From NCBI GenBank assembly GCA_002831545.1, contig CP025095.1, positions 806,001 to 870,000 on the forward strand: a stretch of 64,000 bases of DNA, read 5' to 3'. Shown here piece after piece: positions 1 through 7,812 of the stretch. The first letter of the stretch is position 1, and each line of letters opens with the position of its first letter. The notes beneath the pieces are model-generated. The model saw nothing but the letters and a program-made list of their open reading frames with translations. It did no database searches and had not been told where the DNA came from. Both the position numbers and the translations under genes were made by a program. Origin of the DNA: Streptococcus suis. GTDB taxonomy: Bacteria > Bacillota > Bacilli > Lactobacillales > Streptococcaceae.

Positions 1-171
1 GCCGATGCCGATGCAGAGGTTATCAAGGCTCAAGGTCAAGCAAAAGCCAATGCTGAATTGAATAACTCTATTTCGGATAATTTGATTCGAATGAAAGAAG
101 CTGAGGCTCGTTTGGAGCATGGCTGGGTTGAAGTTATCACACAAGGGGATGTGATTACGAATCAAGAGTAA
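1..171 (+). CDS. C-terminal end of an SPFH/prohibitin-like phage protein (partial)
   Basis: The window opens inside a gene; frame 1 is open from base 1 to a TAA at 169-171 and gives 56 residues. The visible part is alanine-, glutamate- and lysine-rich helix (ADADAEVIKAQGQAKANAEL) followed by NNSISDNLIRMKEAEAR and a short tail. This is the kind of amphipathic coiled-coil end seen in SPFH/prohibitin-like proteins carried by some streptococcal phages. The N-terminal domain is outside the window, so the family call is an inference from composition and from its place just before the late regulator gene. Confidence 0.45.
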   Translation, partial: ADADAEVIKAQGQAKANAELNNSISDNLIRMKEAEARLEHGWVEVITQGDVITNQE

Positions 172-205
172 CAAAAAAAGCCAAGGCACTCTCTGCCCTG
201 GCTGT
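172..205. terminator. Hairpin after the SPFH-like gene
   Basis: AGCCAAGG and CCCTGGCT (178-203) pair with one mismatch around a 9-base loop. There is an A-run on the left and no T-run on the right, so it would terminate better on the minus strand than on the plus strand. It may instead be a processing or regulatory hairpin in the leader of the next gene. Confidence 0.3.
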
Positions 206-249
206 GGTAAATAACTCACATACATTATACCACAAAAAGGAGACAGAGA

Positions 250-672
250 GTGAACAAGGCTAAAGAGCTCTTGAATGAGCTACAAAATCTTGATATGGAT
301 ATTCAAAGCCGTATAGATGAAATCAATGAGCTTGAGGCAGGTTTGCTCTCAAGCCCCAAGTGGACGGCAGACAAGGTCAAGGGTGGTCAGGCTAAAAAGG
401 TTGATGATGTCTATACCCAGCTGATCGTGATGAAAGAGGCGATTGAACAAGATACCAATGAAGTTATTAACAGGAAACTTGAGTTAGGTAGATTGATTAA
501 CAAGCTGAAAAATCCAAAGAGCAGGTCAGTCCTCAGAATGACTTACATTACTAAGATGTATGTTGATGATGTTTGTGACAAAATGGGTATCAGTAGAACC
601 ACTTTCTATACTTGGAGGAATACGGCTATCTGTGAGTTGAATGATGTTTTGGAACAAATGGAACTAAATTGA
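250..672 (+). CDS. DUF1492 phage late-gene regulator, sigma region 4-like
   Basis: 140 residues, GTG start at 250 preceded by AGGAGACAGAGA. The first 75 residues are a charged coiled coil; residues about 95-135 (RSVLRMTYITKMYVDDVCDK, then MGISRTTFYTWRNTAI) form a helix-turn-helix of the sigma-70 region 4 type, as in the DUF1492/ArpU-like proteins that sit at the border between replication and packaging genes in streptococcal phages. The role as activator of late transcription is family knowledge plus position: the next feature is a strong extended -10 promoter followed by the packaging genes. No catalytic residues are expected. Confidence 0.7.
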   Translation: MNKAKELLNELQNLDMDIQSRIDEINELEAGLLSSPKWTADKVKGGQAKKVDDVYTQLIVMKEAIEQDTNEVINRKLELGRLINKLKNPKSRSVLRMTYITKMYVDDVCDKMGISRTTFYTWRNTAICELNDVLEQMELN

Positions 673-707
673 ACTTTACAAAACCGTACTGAACAAATCA
701 ATACTTG

Positions 708-736
708 TTAGCACAGTTTTTATATTCTGCTAGAAT
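708..736 (+). promoter_or_regulatory. Extended -10 promoter ahead of the phage tRNA and packaging genes
   Basis: TTAGCA (708-713), a 17-base spacer and TGCTAGAAT (extended -10, hexamer 731-736). The start would be near 743, about 40 bases before tRNA-Ser. The weak -35 and good extended -10 fit a promoter needing an activator such as the neighbouring DUF1492 protein; that link is inferred. Confidence 0.5.
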
Positions 737-782
737 GGTAGTATCAAGAAATAAGGGTAAGGCAGTAAGCCTTCCCTGACAT

Positions 783-872
783 GGAGAGTTGGCAGAGTTG
801 GTCGAATGCGCCCGTTTGCTAGACGGGTGGCCGCCTACGTGCGGTCCGTGGGTTCGAATCCCACACTCTCCT
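783..872 (+). tRNA. tRNA-Ser(GCU), prophage-encoded
   Basis: A complete class II cloverleaf. Acceptor GGAGAGT (783-789) pairs with ACTCTCC (865-871), discriminator T872, no encoded CCA. The anticodon stem CCCGT/ACGGG encloses TTGCTAG, anticodon GCT, which reads AGC/AGU serine codons. A long variable arm (GGCCGCC..GTGCGGTCC) and a T arm GTGGG-TTCGAAT-CCCAC are present. It lies inside the phage late region between the DUF1492 regulator and the packaging genes, so it is a phage cargo tRNA rather than an attachment site. Confidence 0.93.
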
Positions 873-956
873 TTGAGTGTTTGTGTCCCAGAACGGGGTA
901 AGTCGTTGGACGAGAATTCATATATCACTCATTAACTTTGAAATGGTTGCGGATGC

Positions 957-1036
957 GACTAGGCCCTGTATGATTGCACAGCTACTTATATCCTAGGTAA
1001 GTTATAAGTTGGGCGGTTTGATTCCGCTAGGGGTCT
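957..1036 (+). other. tRNA-like sequence, possibly a degraded or divergent tRNA
   Basis: Between tRNA-Ser and the terminator a T-arm-like hairpin GGCGG-TTTGATT-CCGCT is followed by AGGGGTC, as in a tRNA 3' half. A stem CTTAT/GTAAG encloses ATCCTAG, which has U33 and a CCU anticodon position. The 5' acceptor would read GACCCCT only if a 4-base TAGG insertion at 960-963 is removed, and the D arm is poor. It may be a decayed tRNA-Arg(CCU) or a chance match; a covariance search would settle it. Confidence 0.25.
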
Positions 1037-1051
1037 TTCTCCTATATTTTT

Positions 1052-1081
1052 CCCACACAACGAAGTGTGGGTTTTTATTTT
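1052..1081 (+). terminator. Intrinsic terminator after the tRNA unit
   Basis: CCCACAC (1052-1058), six-base loop, GTGTGGG (1065-1071), then a T-rich tract. It closes the promoter - tRNA-Ser - tRNA-like unit just before the ParB-DUF4417 gene. Confidence 0.85.
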
Positions 1082-1104
1082 ATTGAGGAACGGAGGTGAT
1101 AAGA

Positions 1105-2193
1105 TTGCTAAAAATTGAGTATGTGCCAATCAACAACATCTTCCCTTATTATAATAATGCCAGAAATAACGATGGGGAAGCTGTTAAAAAAGTAGCAACT
1201 TCAATAAAAGAGTTTGGTTTTCAACAACCTATCTTAGTCGATGAAAACAATGTGATAATAACAGGACATACAAGGCTCAAAGCCGCGCTTTCAATTGGAT
1301 TAAGCACAATACCTATTGCTTATGCTGACAACCTGACGGATGAACAGGTTCGAGCGTATAGACTGGCTGATAATCGTGTAGCCGAGTATTCAAGTTGGGA
1401 CAAAGCCGCGCTTGCCTTAGAACTTGAGGCCTTTGAAACAATTGACATGTCAGATTTTGGTTTTGATTTATCGGGTTTTGAGTTAGCTTCAGAAGACGAA
1501 CTCCCAATAAATGAGTTACGTAAGGATGGGATAATTGACAAAGAACATTACAGTGAATCACATAGAGAAACCACTGTCAACCAATATAATTTGCGTGATT
1601 ATGACGCAACTCGTGTCGACGGTAAATATAACATTCCATCACTTGAGCCGGTTACCTATGTGCCGAGTAAATTACAAGGTTTTAACTATATCCTTAACAA
1701 GCCCGATTATTCTGCTGGGATACACTTTTTTCTAGATGACTATCAATTCGAAAGGATTTGGCAGAGGCCAGAATTTTATATCGAAAAACTTACTGAATTC
1801 GATTGTGTCTTAACGCCAGATTTTAGTCTTTACCAAGACATGCCGATAGCTATGCAGATTTGGAATGTGTACAGGTCTCGATTAATTGGACAGATGATGC
1901 AAAACTATGGTTGTACAGTTATTCCGACTGTATCTTGGTCACGTCATGAGAGTTTTGTATTTTGCTTTGATGGTTTGCCACGAAATGCAACTCTCGCAGT
2001 ATCAACAATCGGGGTTAAAAAATCTTCTGAACAGATGGCTGCATGGCGCTCTGGTATGGATAAGATGATCGACGAGTTATCGCCAAAACAGTTGATTGTT
2101 TATGGCGGCGAAGTTGAGTACGATTATAAAGACATAGAAGTTTTTTATTTCGATAACGAAACAACAAAAAGAATGAAAGAGAAAGGAACGTAG
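1105..2193 (+). CDS. ParB-like nuclease domain / DUF4417 phage protein
   Basis: The likely start is TTG at 1105: a perfect ribosome site GGAGGTGAT (1092-1100) lies 8 bases upstream, while the in-frame GTG at 1096 overlaps that site. The product is about 362 residues. Residues 1-85 form a ParB/Srx-type domain with the GHTRLKAA motif (IITGHTRLKAALSIG) and the following ADNLTDEQVRAYRLADN helix. Residues about 185-350 match DUF4417 (FFLDDYQFERIWQRPEFY; TVSWSRHESFVFCFDGLP; a GGEVEYDYKDIEV end). Such fusions sit next to terminase genes in many Firmicutes phages and probably act on DNA during packaging or host takeover; the exact reaction is unknown. Confidence 0.8.
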   Translation: MLKIEYVPINNIFPYYNNARNNDGEAVKKVATSIKEFGFQQPILVDENNVIITGHTRLKAALSIGLSTIPIAYADNLTDEQVRAYRLADNRVAEYSSWDKAALALELEAFETIDMSDFGFDLSGFELASEDELPINELRKDGIIDKEHYSESHRETTVNQYNLRDYDATRVDGKYNIPSLEPVTYVPSKLQGFNYILNKPDYSAGIHFFLDDYQFERIWQRPEFYIEKLTEFDCVLTPDFSLYQDMPIAMQIWNVYRSRLIGQMMQNYGCTVIPTVSWSRHESFVFCFDGLPRNATLAVSTIGVKKSSEQMAAWRSGMDKMIDELSPKQLIVYGGEVEYDYKDIEVFYFDNETTKRMKEKGT

Positions 2194-2195
2194 TT

Positions 2196-2417
2196 ATGGG
2201 AGGCAGAGGCGCTAGTATCGGTGGAGGAGTAAAAAGTGCAAGTCAGTGGGCGAAGGCTATAGAAGAATCCAAGAAAAACGGACCAAGTTCTTATCGCCTA
2301 AAGATGTACAAAAAATTAAAGGCAGAACGTGATAACGCAACGGGAGCAGCCAAAAAAAGAGCTCAAAAAAATTTCGATAACTTTAACAAAGGAAAAAAAT
2401 ACACGACGAAGCTGTAA
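2196..2417 (+). CDS. Small MGGRG-type phage protein, reading frame broken at an A7 run
   Basis: 73 residues starting MGGRGASIGGGVKSASQW, a start common in small phage proteins beside terminase. ATG at 2196 lies just behind the ParB-DUF4417 stop. The frame ends soon after the run A AAA AAA at 2393-2399. The -1 frame continues open for 55 more codons with the same lysine/arginine-rich helical character, so the natural product may be about 123 residues long. Either a programmed -1 shift or a one-base indel in the homopolymer explains this. Function unknown. Confidence 0.6.
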   Translation: MGGRGASIGGGVKSASQWAKAIEESKKNGPSSYRLKMYKKLKAERDNATGAAKKRAQKNFDNFNKGKKYTTKL

Positions 2418-2566
2418 AGAGAAGTAATGAGAAAAGAAGGGCTAGACTTGATAAACAGAGAGAGGCGGCTAGAGAAGCGTGGGCCCAAACTACCACCACA
2501 ACATACGAAAAATTCAAAAAAAGACAGACAAGCAAATTCAATGACTGGTATTTTCAAGGTAGATAG
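2399..2566 (+). pseudogene. -1 frame continuation of the MGGRG protein
   Basis: Reading from ATA at 2399 (-1 relative to the upstream gene) gives IHDEAVKRSNEKRRARLDKQ, then REAAREAWAQTTTTTYEKFK and a tail FNDWYFQGR to TAG at 2564-2566. There is no start codon with a ribosome site. The composition continues the upstream helix, so this is best read as the displaced C-terminal part of the same gene. Confidence 0.45.
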
Positions 2567-2620
2567 TTCTCGGACGCTAACAATGATATAGATAATTTTT
2601 AGAATGAGAGAAGCGAGGCG

Positions 2621-3067
2621 ATGGCAAATGAACAAAACTTGATAGTCCCAAGCTCGGACGAAGCTCGAAAAAATGGAAAAAAAGGAGGCATTGCTTCCGG
2701 AAAAGCTAGAAGAAAAAAATCAAATCTAAAAAAAGCTTTTGAGACTATTTTACAGGCAGATGTAACAAGTTCAGTTGCCAAAAAACAACTAGAAGATTTA
2801 GGTTTTGAAGCAACAAATGAAATGGCTGTTGCAATGGTTATGATGCAGAAGGCTATGAAAGGCGATGTTAGAGCTTTTGAACAGATTAGCAAACTGGTTA
2901 CTATAGATACAAAAGACCGATTGGATAAACAAGAACAACGAGAGCGTATAAAAGCTTTGCAACTAGAAAACAAAAAGCGCGAATTATCGTTGGAAACTAA
3001 CGAAACGCATGAAACTGCACTTGATAGACTGTTCGATAAACTAGAAGAGGAAATAAATGGGAATTGA
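2621..3067 (+). CDS. Phage terminase small subunit (putative)
   Basis: 148 residues, ATG 2621. The N-terminus holds a lysine-glycine stretch (ARKNGKKGGIASGKARRKKS) of the KGG type, and the rest is helical and charged with a coiled-coil end (RERIKALQLENKKRELSLE). It overlaps the large terminase start by 11 bases (3057-3067), the usual arrangement of the DNA-recognition subunit of a packaging motor. No helix-turn-helix is certain by eye; the call rests mainly on position and size. Confidence 0.6.
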   Translation: MANEQNLIVPSSDEARKNGKKGGIASGKARRKKSNLKKAFETILQADVTSSVAKKQLEDLGFEATNEMAVAMVMMQKAMKGDVRAFEQISKLVTIDTKDRLDKQEQRERIKALQLENKKRELSLETNETHETALDRLFDKLEEEINGN

Positions 3068-4289
3068 TAGACTATACCACGATAAGCAACTCAGCATCTT
3101 AAAACGGGCCTTGCGTGAAGATTGGTACATGATGATAAACCATGGGGCTGTCCGTGCAGGTAAAACTCAACTTGATAACGACCTGTTCCTCATGGAGTTG
3201 CGTAGAGCGAAAAGAAATGCTAAGGCTTGCGGTGTTGACAATCCGATGTATATCCTCGGTGCTACCAGTGCAGGTACATTGCGGACTAACATCTTGCAAG
3301 AACTATCAGAAAAGTATGGGATAGATTTCAAGTTTGATAAGCATGGAAACTTCACGCTCTTCGGTGTCTATGTGGTTACGACATTTACAGGTTCTGTAGC
3401 TGGTTTGAGAGCGATTCGCGGTATGACGGCGTACGGAGCCTATATCAACGAAGCGACGCTTGCCAACAAGGAAGTCTTTGATGAAATCCGCAAGCGTTGT
3501 TCAGGTTTTGGCGCTCGTATTATTTGCGACACTAACCCAGACCACCCCAACCACTGGCTAAAAAAAGATTATATCGATAAAGCAGATGACAAGAGCATTA
3601 TCGCCAACCATTTTACGATATTTGATAACACCTTCTTAAACCAGCGGTATATCGAGAACCTTATCGCAACAACGCCGAGTGGTATGTTTACAGAACGTGG
3701 TATCTACGGTCGTTGGGTCAGCGGGGAAGGAGCTGTCTATCGTGATTTCAAGGAAGACATGCTCATACCAAGCAAGGATATTCCAACAGACGACATCACC
3801 ATCTATTATGCTGGTGTTGACTGGGGATATGAACACCATGGGTCTATCGTTGTTTGTGGACAGACGGCAGATGGTAGAGTCTATCTCTTAGAAGAATACT
3901 CGGCGCAGTATCAAGAAATTGATTACTGGGTGGAGATTGCCAAAGACATCAAATTACGGTACGGGAATATCTATTTCTACGCCGACTCCGCCCGTCCTGA
4001 ACATGTCGCCCGATTTGAACGGGAACATCTAAAATGTGTGAATGCAGATAAATCTGTTCTGAGTGGAATTGAACAAGTGGCTAAGCTGATGAAGCAAGGT
4101 CGCTTTTTTGTTTGTTCGGAAAAGGTTGAAAAATTCAAAGATGAAGTCTATCAGTATGTCTGGAATGAGAAAACGGGCGAGCCAGAAAAGAAGAATGATG
4201 ATGTACTGGATGCACTTCGTTATGCTATTTATTCGCACATGGCTAAACCAAAAGCCAAAGTCAAACGTAAATCGCTATTTGGCTTGTAG
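3057..4289 (+). CDS. Phage terminase large subunit
   Basis: 410 residues. An N-terminal ATPase carries a Walker A motif GAVRAGKT (residues 30-37), the TAYGAYINEA Walker B-like strand near residues 122-131 and a DTNPDHPNHWLKKDY coupling segment. The C-terminal RNase H-like nuclease begins at GVDWGYEH near residue 252, with later acidic residues in YFYADSARPEHV and KKNDDVLDALRYAIYSH. This is the PBSX/Terminase_3-type layout. It cuts concatemers and drives DNA into the prohead with the small subunit and the portal protein encoded next. Confidence 0.93.
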   Translation: MGIDRLYHDKQLSILKRALREDWYMMINHGAVRAGKTQLDNDLFLMELRRAKRNAKACGVDNPMYILGATSAGTLRTNILQELSEKYGIDFKFDKHGNFTLFGVYVVTTFTGSVAGLRAIRGMTAYGAYINEATLANKEVFDEIRKRCSGFGARIICDTNPDHPNHWLKKDYIDKADDKSIIANHFTIFDNTFLNQRYIENLIATTPSGMFTERGIYGRWVSGEGAVYRDFKEDMLIPSKDIPTDDITIYYAGVDWGYEHHGSIVVCGQTADGRVYLLEEYSAQYQEIDYWVEIAKDIKLRYGNIYFYADSARPEHVARFEREHLKCVNADKSVLSGIEQVAKLMKQGRFFVCSEKVEKFKDEVYQYVWNEKTGEPEKKNDDVLDALRYAIYSHMAKPKAKVKRKSLFGL

Positions 4290-4300
4290 AAAGGATCAAA

Positions 4301-5770
4301 ATGGAAGAAACATTAGTCTATAGTCGCTCATTGTACGATGAGCAGAATTTGGATAAAGATATCATTTACAAATTGATATTAAAGCATGACCAGACAAGTA
4401 GTAAACTCAAGAAGCTAAAAGATTACTACTTGGGTAAGCACGCAATCGAAAATCACACACGCAGAAGCAACCTGCCAAACTTTAAGACAGTCGCCAATCA
4501 CGCCAAGGACATTGCGGATACCGCCACAGGTTACTTTATGGGCAATGCTATCCGTTATCCTAAGACCGACGATATGGACATTGAAGACCTGTTAGAAGCA
4601 TTTGATAGTGCAGATGTTGATTCGACAGACTCAGACAATGCTTTGAACATGGCAATCTATGGCAGGGCTTATGAGTACATCTATGTCAAAGAAGGTGAAA
4701 ATGAGCTGGTAACACGTAGTTTAGAACCAGAGAACACTTTTATTGTTTACGATGATTCGATTGAGCAGAAACCCTTGTTTGCGGTCTATTACTATCAAAC
4801 AAAGGACGATGTGACGGAAGAAAGTTATTATCAGGCCCAAGTAGTGACTGAGACTCTGCAATACAGCATGTCTTTGCGAGAGCAGAAGAAGGAGTCGGAA
4901 GAAGGTGTCCCACATAATCTTGAGGGGCTGCCAATTATTGAGTATCGAAACAATCGCTATATGGTTGGAGATTATGAGCAACAGATTAGCTTGATAGATG
5001 CGTATAATTCTCTGATGGGTAACCGTGTGAATGACAAGGAACAAGCTATCGAGTCCATCTTGGTCTTGTATGGTGCAGCACTTGCAGACACGCCAGAAGA
5101 AGCAAGGGAAGCAATGGAGATACTGCGAGAAGAAGGTTTGCTGGAATTGCCGAAGGACGCAAGTGCTGAGTTCTTGAAGAATGTCTTGGATGAGGCTACG
5201 GTCGAAGTACTTCGTAAGGCGCTGAAAGAGGATATTTACACTTTTAGTCACGTCCCTAATCTGTCAGATGAGAATTTCGCCGGGAATACATCAGGGGTAG
5301 CTATGGAATTTAAGCTTTTGGGGCTTGAAATGATTACCAAGACCAAAGAGCGATACTATATCAAATCTTTACACAAACGCATACAGATTTTTGCGAATTA
5401 CTACAACTGGTCACAGATTTACGAAAACGCAAAGGCAATCATTCCGCAGTTTAGCCGTGGTTTGCCGAAGAATTTGTTGGAATTGTCTCAAATCATCAGC
5501 AATCTCAAAGACAAGGTTAGTCTGCGCCAGCTTATTTCGCTCTTGCCGTTTGTGGAAGACCCAGATGCAGAAATTAAAGCACTCGAGAAAGAAAAAGAGA
5601 CTGCGCAGGAAGAGCCCACATTTAGCCAGAATTTGCCTTATGAAGAGGGTGTGACAGATGGACAATCAGAAGTATTGGGAGAAGCGGAAAGCCCAGAGGA
5701 TGGTTCAGGCGATGGACCAGGCAGAGCAAACCGCAAAGCAACTCGACGAAATACACAAGCTGGCAAGTAG
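4301..5770 (+). CDS. Phage portal protein (SPP1 gp6-like)
   Basis: 489 residues. The wing/clip sequence (RSNLPNFKTVANHAKDIADT, ATGYFMGNAIRY) and the long helical stem-crown (PNLSDENFAGNTSGVAMEFK) match SPP1-type portals. The C-terminal 60 residues are acidic and probably disordered (EAESPEDGSGDG). It makes the ring at the capsid vertex through which DNA passes. Its end overlaps the MuF gene by 113 bases, so the two are co-translated from one late transcript. Confidence 0.92.
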   Translation: MEETLVYSRSLYDEQNLDKDIIYKLILKHDQTSSKLKKLKDYYLGKHAIENHTRRSNLPNFKTVANHAKDIADTATGYFMGNAIRYPKTDDMDIEDLLEAFDSADVDSTDSDNALNMAIYGRAYEYIYVKEGENELVTRSLEPENTFIVYDDSIEQKPLFAVYYYQTKDDVTEESYYQAQVVTETLQYSMSLREQKKESEEGVPHNLEGLPIIEYRNNRYMVGDYEQQISLIDAYNSLMGNRVNDKEQAIESILVLYGAALADTPEEAREAMEILREEGLLELPKDASAEFLKNVLDEATVEVLRKALKEDIYTFSHVPNLSDENFAGNTSGVAMEFKLLGLEMITKTKERYYIKSLHKRIQIFANYYNWSQIYENAKAIIPQFSRGLPKNLLELSQIISNLKDKVSLRQLISLLPFVEDPDAEIKALEKEKETAQEEPTFSQNLPYEEGVTDGQSEVLGEAESPEDGSGDGPGRANRKATRRNTQAGK

Positions 5771-7157
5771 GCATATCACTTCAAAGATTGACCAGATTTT
5801 TGAGAGTTATCGCAGAGACCACGGACTGACGGATGATGAAGCTAAGAGGGTACTGGCTAGTGTCAAGGATTTATCCGATATTCGGGAGTTAAAATTAGCT
5901 TTACAGAATACAACGGACAGTGAAGAGATACGGCAATTGCTTATCTTACTCGATTCGGCTCCCTACGCTTCCAGAATTGAGCGATACGAGGCTTTACAGA
6001 GGGAGATGGATAATTTACCCACCCGACTGTATAAAGCCGAAAATGAGGCTTCTAGAGCCTTCTATGATGAGTTTATTCCAGACGCTTACTATCACTCTAT
6101 TTTTGATTTACAACAGCAGTCTGGTGTGGCATTTGCGTTTAACAGGATTGACCCAGAGGAAATCAGAGCTATCCAGCAAACGCCATGGCTTGGGGCGAAT
6201 TACTCTGAAAGGATTTGGGGGAATACTCAAGCTTTAGCAAATGAATTACAAAAGCAATTAGCAGTCAGTCTGTTAACAGGTCGGTCAGCGCACGAGACTG
6301 CAGAAGTCATAAATGCCCAATTCGGAAAAGGTAGTTACAACTCACGCAGGCTGGTGCGGACAGAGGCCAGTCATTTCCACGCTGAAATGGAAGCTCTGGC
6401 GTATGAAGAAGCAGAAGTTGAGCGTTACAGACTTGTGGCTGTATTGGACCTGCGAACATCAAGTATTTGCCGAGAGCATGATGGAGAAGTCTACTTGGTC
6501 AGCGAAAGAGTGAAAGGGAAGAACTACCCGCCATTACACCCGTGGTGTAGGACGGTCACTATAGCGCTAGATGATGAAGAATGGTTGGTTAAAGCGACCA
6601 GAAGCGCCAGAGACCCAGTGACAGGCAAGACCATCCAGGTGCCTGCCAATATGACGTATAAAGACTGGTATGAGAAGTATGTTAAACCAAAATACAAGGC
6701 GGATAACTTGGACATTTGGAAGATTGAACGTGCCAATAACCAGTATGAAAAGTACAAGTCAATTCTTGGAGATAAGGCGCCTAAATCGCTTGAAGACTAT
6801 ATTGATTTGAAGTATAATGACAGAGAAGGATTAGAGCAGTTGAAGGACCGAGCTAGATGGATAAAAGCAAAATTCCCGTCTGAGAAGTCTTTTAATGGTC
6901 ATTTTGAGAAACACAGTCATGAATTTGGGAACATTTCCAAATCAGATTATCTGAAATTAGGACAAGAGCTTTTATCAAATCCTATACAAGATAATATTCT
7001 TGGGTATGACACAGATTCTCGTCGTGTTAGGTATGATGTAAAAAATAATATCTACGTTCTAGGAAATAATGGAAAAGCAACAATCACGACAATGATGAAA
7101 CCAGATGAAGGGAGAGCTTACTATGACAGAGAAGTTGCAAAAGACTTGGGTAGTTGA
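5658..7157 (+). CDS. MuF-type minor head protein with C-terminal RNase-like toxin domain
   Basis: 499 residues. Residues 1-310 are the SPP1 gp7/MuF head-morphogenesis protein, ending in the signature LVRTEASHFHAEMEALAYEE and the zinc-binding-like SSICREHDGEVY..YPPLHPWCRT segment. After a linker (residues 330-405) comes a separate domain, about residues 408-499, with FNGHFEKHSHEFGNISKSDY, RRVRYDVKNNIYVLGNNGKA and TTMMKP. That pattern (HxxKHxxEF, then RYD..N.G..T..KP) resembles the phage Barnase-EndoU-Colicin E5/D-RelE-like nucleases. MuF proteins are injected with phage DNA, so the tail domain could be an RNase effector; activity is inferred. The next gene is a matching immunity candidate. Confidence 0.85.
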   Translation: MDNQKYWEKRKAQRMVQAMDQAEQTAKQLDEIHKLASRHITSKIDQIFESYRRDHGLTDDEAKRVLASVKDLSDIRELKLALQNTTDSEEIRQLLILLDSAPYASRIERYEALQREMDNLPTRLYKAENEASRAFYDEFIPDAYYHSIFDLQQQSGVAFAFNRIDPEEIRAIQQTPWLGANYSERIWGNTQALANELQKQLAVSLLTGRSAHETAEVINAQFGKGSYNSRRLVRTEASHFHAEMEALAYEEAEVERYRLVAVLDLRTSSICREHDGEVYLVSERVKGKNYPPLHPWCRTVTIALDDEEWLVKATRSARDPVTGKTIQVPANMTYKDWYEKYVKPKYKADNLDIWKIERANNQYEKYKSILGDKAPKSLEDYIDLKYNDREGLEQLKDRARWIKAKFPSEKSFNGHFEKHSHEFGNISKSDYLKLGQELLSNPIQDNILGYDTDSRRVRYDVKNNIYVLGNNGKATITTMMKPDEGRAYYDREVAKDLGS

Positions 7158-7329
7158 TGGTTATGTATGGCTACATTGCCCTGTTTGCGGTCATGATGTT
7201 ATGGACTATGATATTTGTGACACCTGTAAATGGCAAAATACTGGACCTGTTAACATTGACGGCGGTCCAAATAAGATGACGTTAGCTGAAGCAAAAATAG
7301 CATTTGCAGAAGGCAGACCAATTATTTAA
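7123..7329 (+). CDS. Cysteine-rich CPCC-type protein, candidate immunity to the MuF toxin domain
   Basis: 68 residues from ATG 7123, chosen over the in-frame ATG at 7105 because GGGAGAG sits at the right distance from 7123. It overlaps the MuF gene end by 35 bases. Two CxxC pairs (C19/C22 in HCPVCG and C32/C35 in DICDTCKWQ) and the end GGPNKMTLAEAKIAFAEG match the Cys-rich CPCC family, which often accompanies polymorphic toxins. The position directly behind a toxin-bearing gene suggests an immunity protein; binding to the toxin is not shown by sequence. Confidence 0.75.
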   Translation: MTEKLQKTWVVDGYVWLHCPVCGHDVMDYDICDTCKWQNTGPVNIDGGPNKMTLAEAKIAFAEGRPII

Positions 7330-7332
7330 ATA

Positions 7333-7359
7333 AGCACTCAAGTAATCGAGTGCTTTTTT
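7333..7359 (+). terminator. Terminator after the toxin-immunity pair
   Basis: AGCACTC (7333-7339) and GAGTGCT (7348-7354) followed by six T. A terminator inside a phage late operon, directly behind the immunity candidate, suggests the pair is a cassette inserted between MuF and scaffold genes. Confidence 0.8.
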
Positions 7360-7383
7360 CGTGTTCAAAAACAGGAGAATGTT

Positions 7384-7494
7384 ATGGACTTGTATTTTCG
7401 TTTTAGGTTGATTATAGAGAGTGTTGTGTTTATCATTGGATTTCCGTTTGTGTTATACAAACTCTATAAATTATATAAAGATACAAAAAAATAG
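7384..7494 (+). CDS. Small single-span membrane peptide
   Basis: 36 residues, ATG 7384 with AGGAGA about 6 bases upstream and TAG at 7492-7494. The sequence is one hydrophobic span (LIIESVVFIIGFPFVLYKLY) with a basic tail YKDTKK, so it should sit in the membrane with the C-terminus inside. It lies between the MuF toxin cassette and a coiled-coil protein. No family is recognised. Confidence 0.55.
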   Translation: MDLYFRFRLIIESVVFIIGFPFVLYKLYKLYKDTKK

Positions 7495-7507
7495 AAAGGA
7501 GATCGCT

Positions 7508-7750
7508 ATGAACAAGCGTATTAAGAAAAAACGTGAACTGATTGAACAAGTTCAGGGAACTAAAGAAGCTGTTGATATTGCATTGAACATCATTAAAAGT
7601 CTACTTGATGAAAACGCCAAACAGGCAAATGAAATTTCTGAGCTACGTTCAATCGTCGAACGCAATGCACAGGCTACTAATTCGAGATTTGATTATCTTG
7701 AAAAGAAAGTAGCTGACAAGCTGTCCAAGAAATCTTGGTTTAGTCGTTAA
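7508..7750 (+). CDS. Small coiled-coil phage protein
   Basis: 80 residues from ATG 7508, preceded by AAAGGAGATCGCT. It is strongly basic at the start (MNKRIKKKRELIEQ) and then forms a heptad-type helix with LLDENAKQANEISELRSIVE, ending KKSWFSR. The longer frame upstream of 7508 has no ribosome site. It follows the small membrane peptide by 13 bases and the two may act together. Function unknown. Confidence 0.6.
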   Translation: MNKRIKKKRELIEQVQGTKEAVDIALNIIKSLLDENAKQANEISELRSIVERNAQATNSRFDYLEKKVADKLSKKSWFSR

Positions 7751-7812
7751 CAAGGAGGTGGTCACTCATCTTGACAGCAGGAAAGACTGCTTGAAACTAC
7801 TCTAAATTACTT

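Noticed and set aside
698..928. Minus-strand frame of 76 codons across the tRNA-Ser region
   Set aside because: It is antisense to a clear tRNA; such GECGIRTHGP-type frames are a well-known tRNA antisense artefact.
2599..2973. Minus-strand 124-codon frame over the small terminase
   Set aside because: Serine/phenylalanine-rich antisense of a lysine/glutamate-rich helical gene; no start signals.
7763..7800. TTGACA and a short TTG reading frame behind GGAGG before the scaffold gene
   Set aside because: No -10 at proper spacing, and the peptide is only seven codons.
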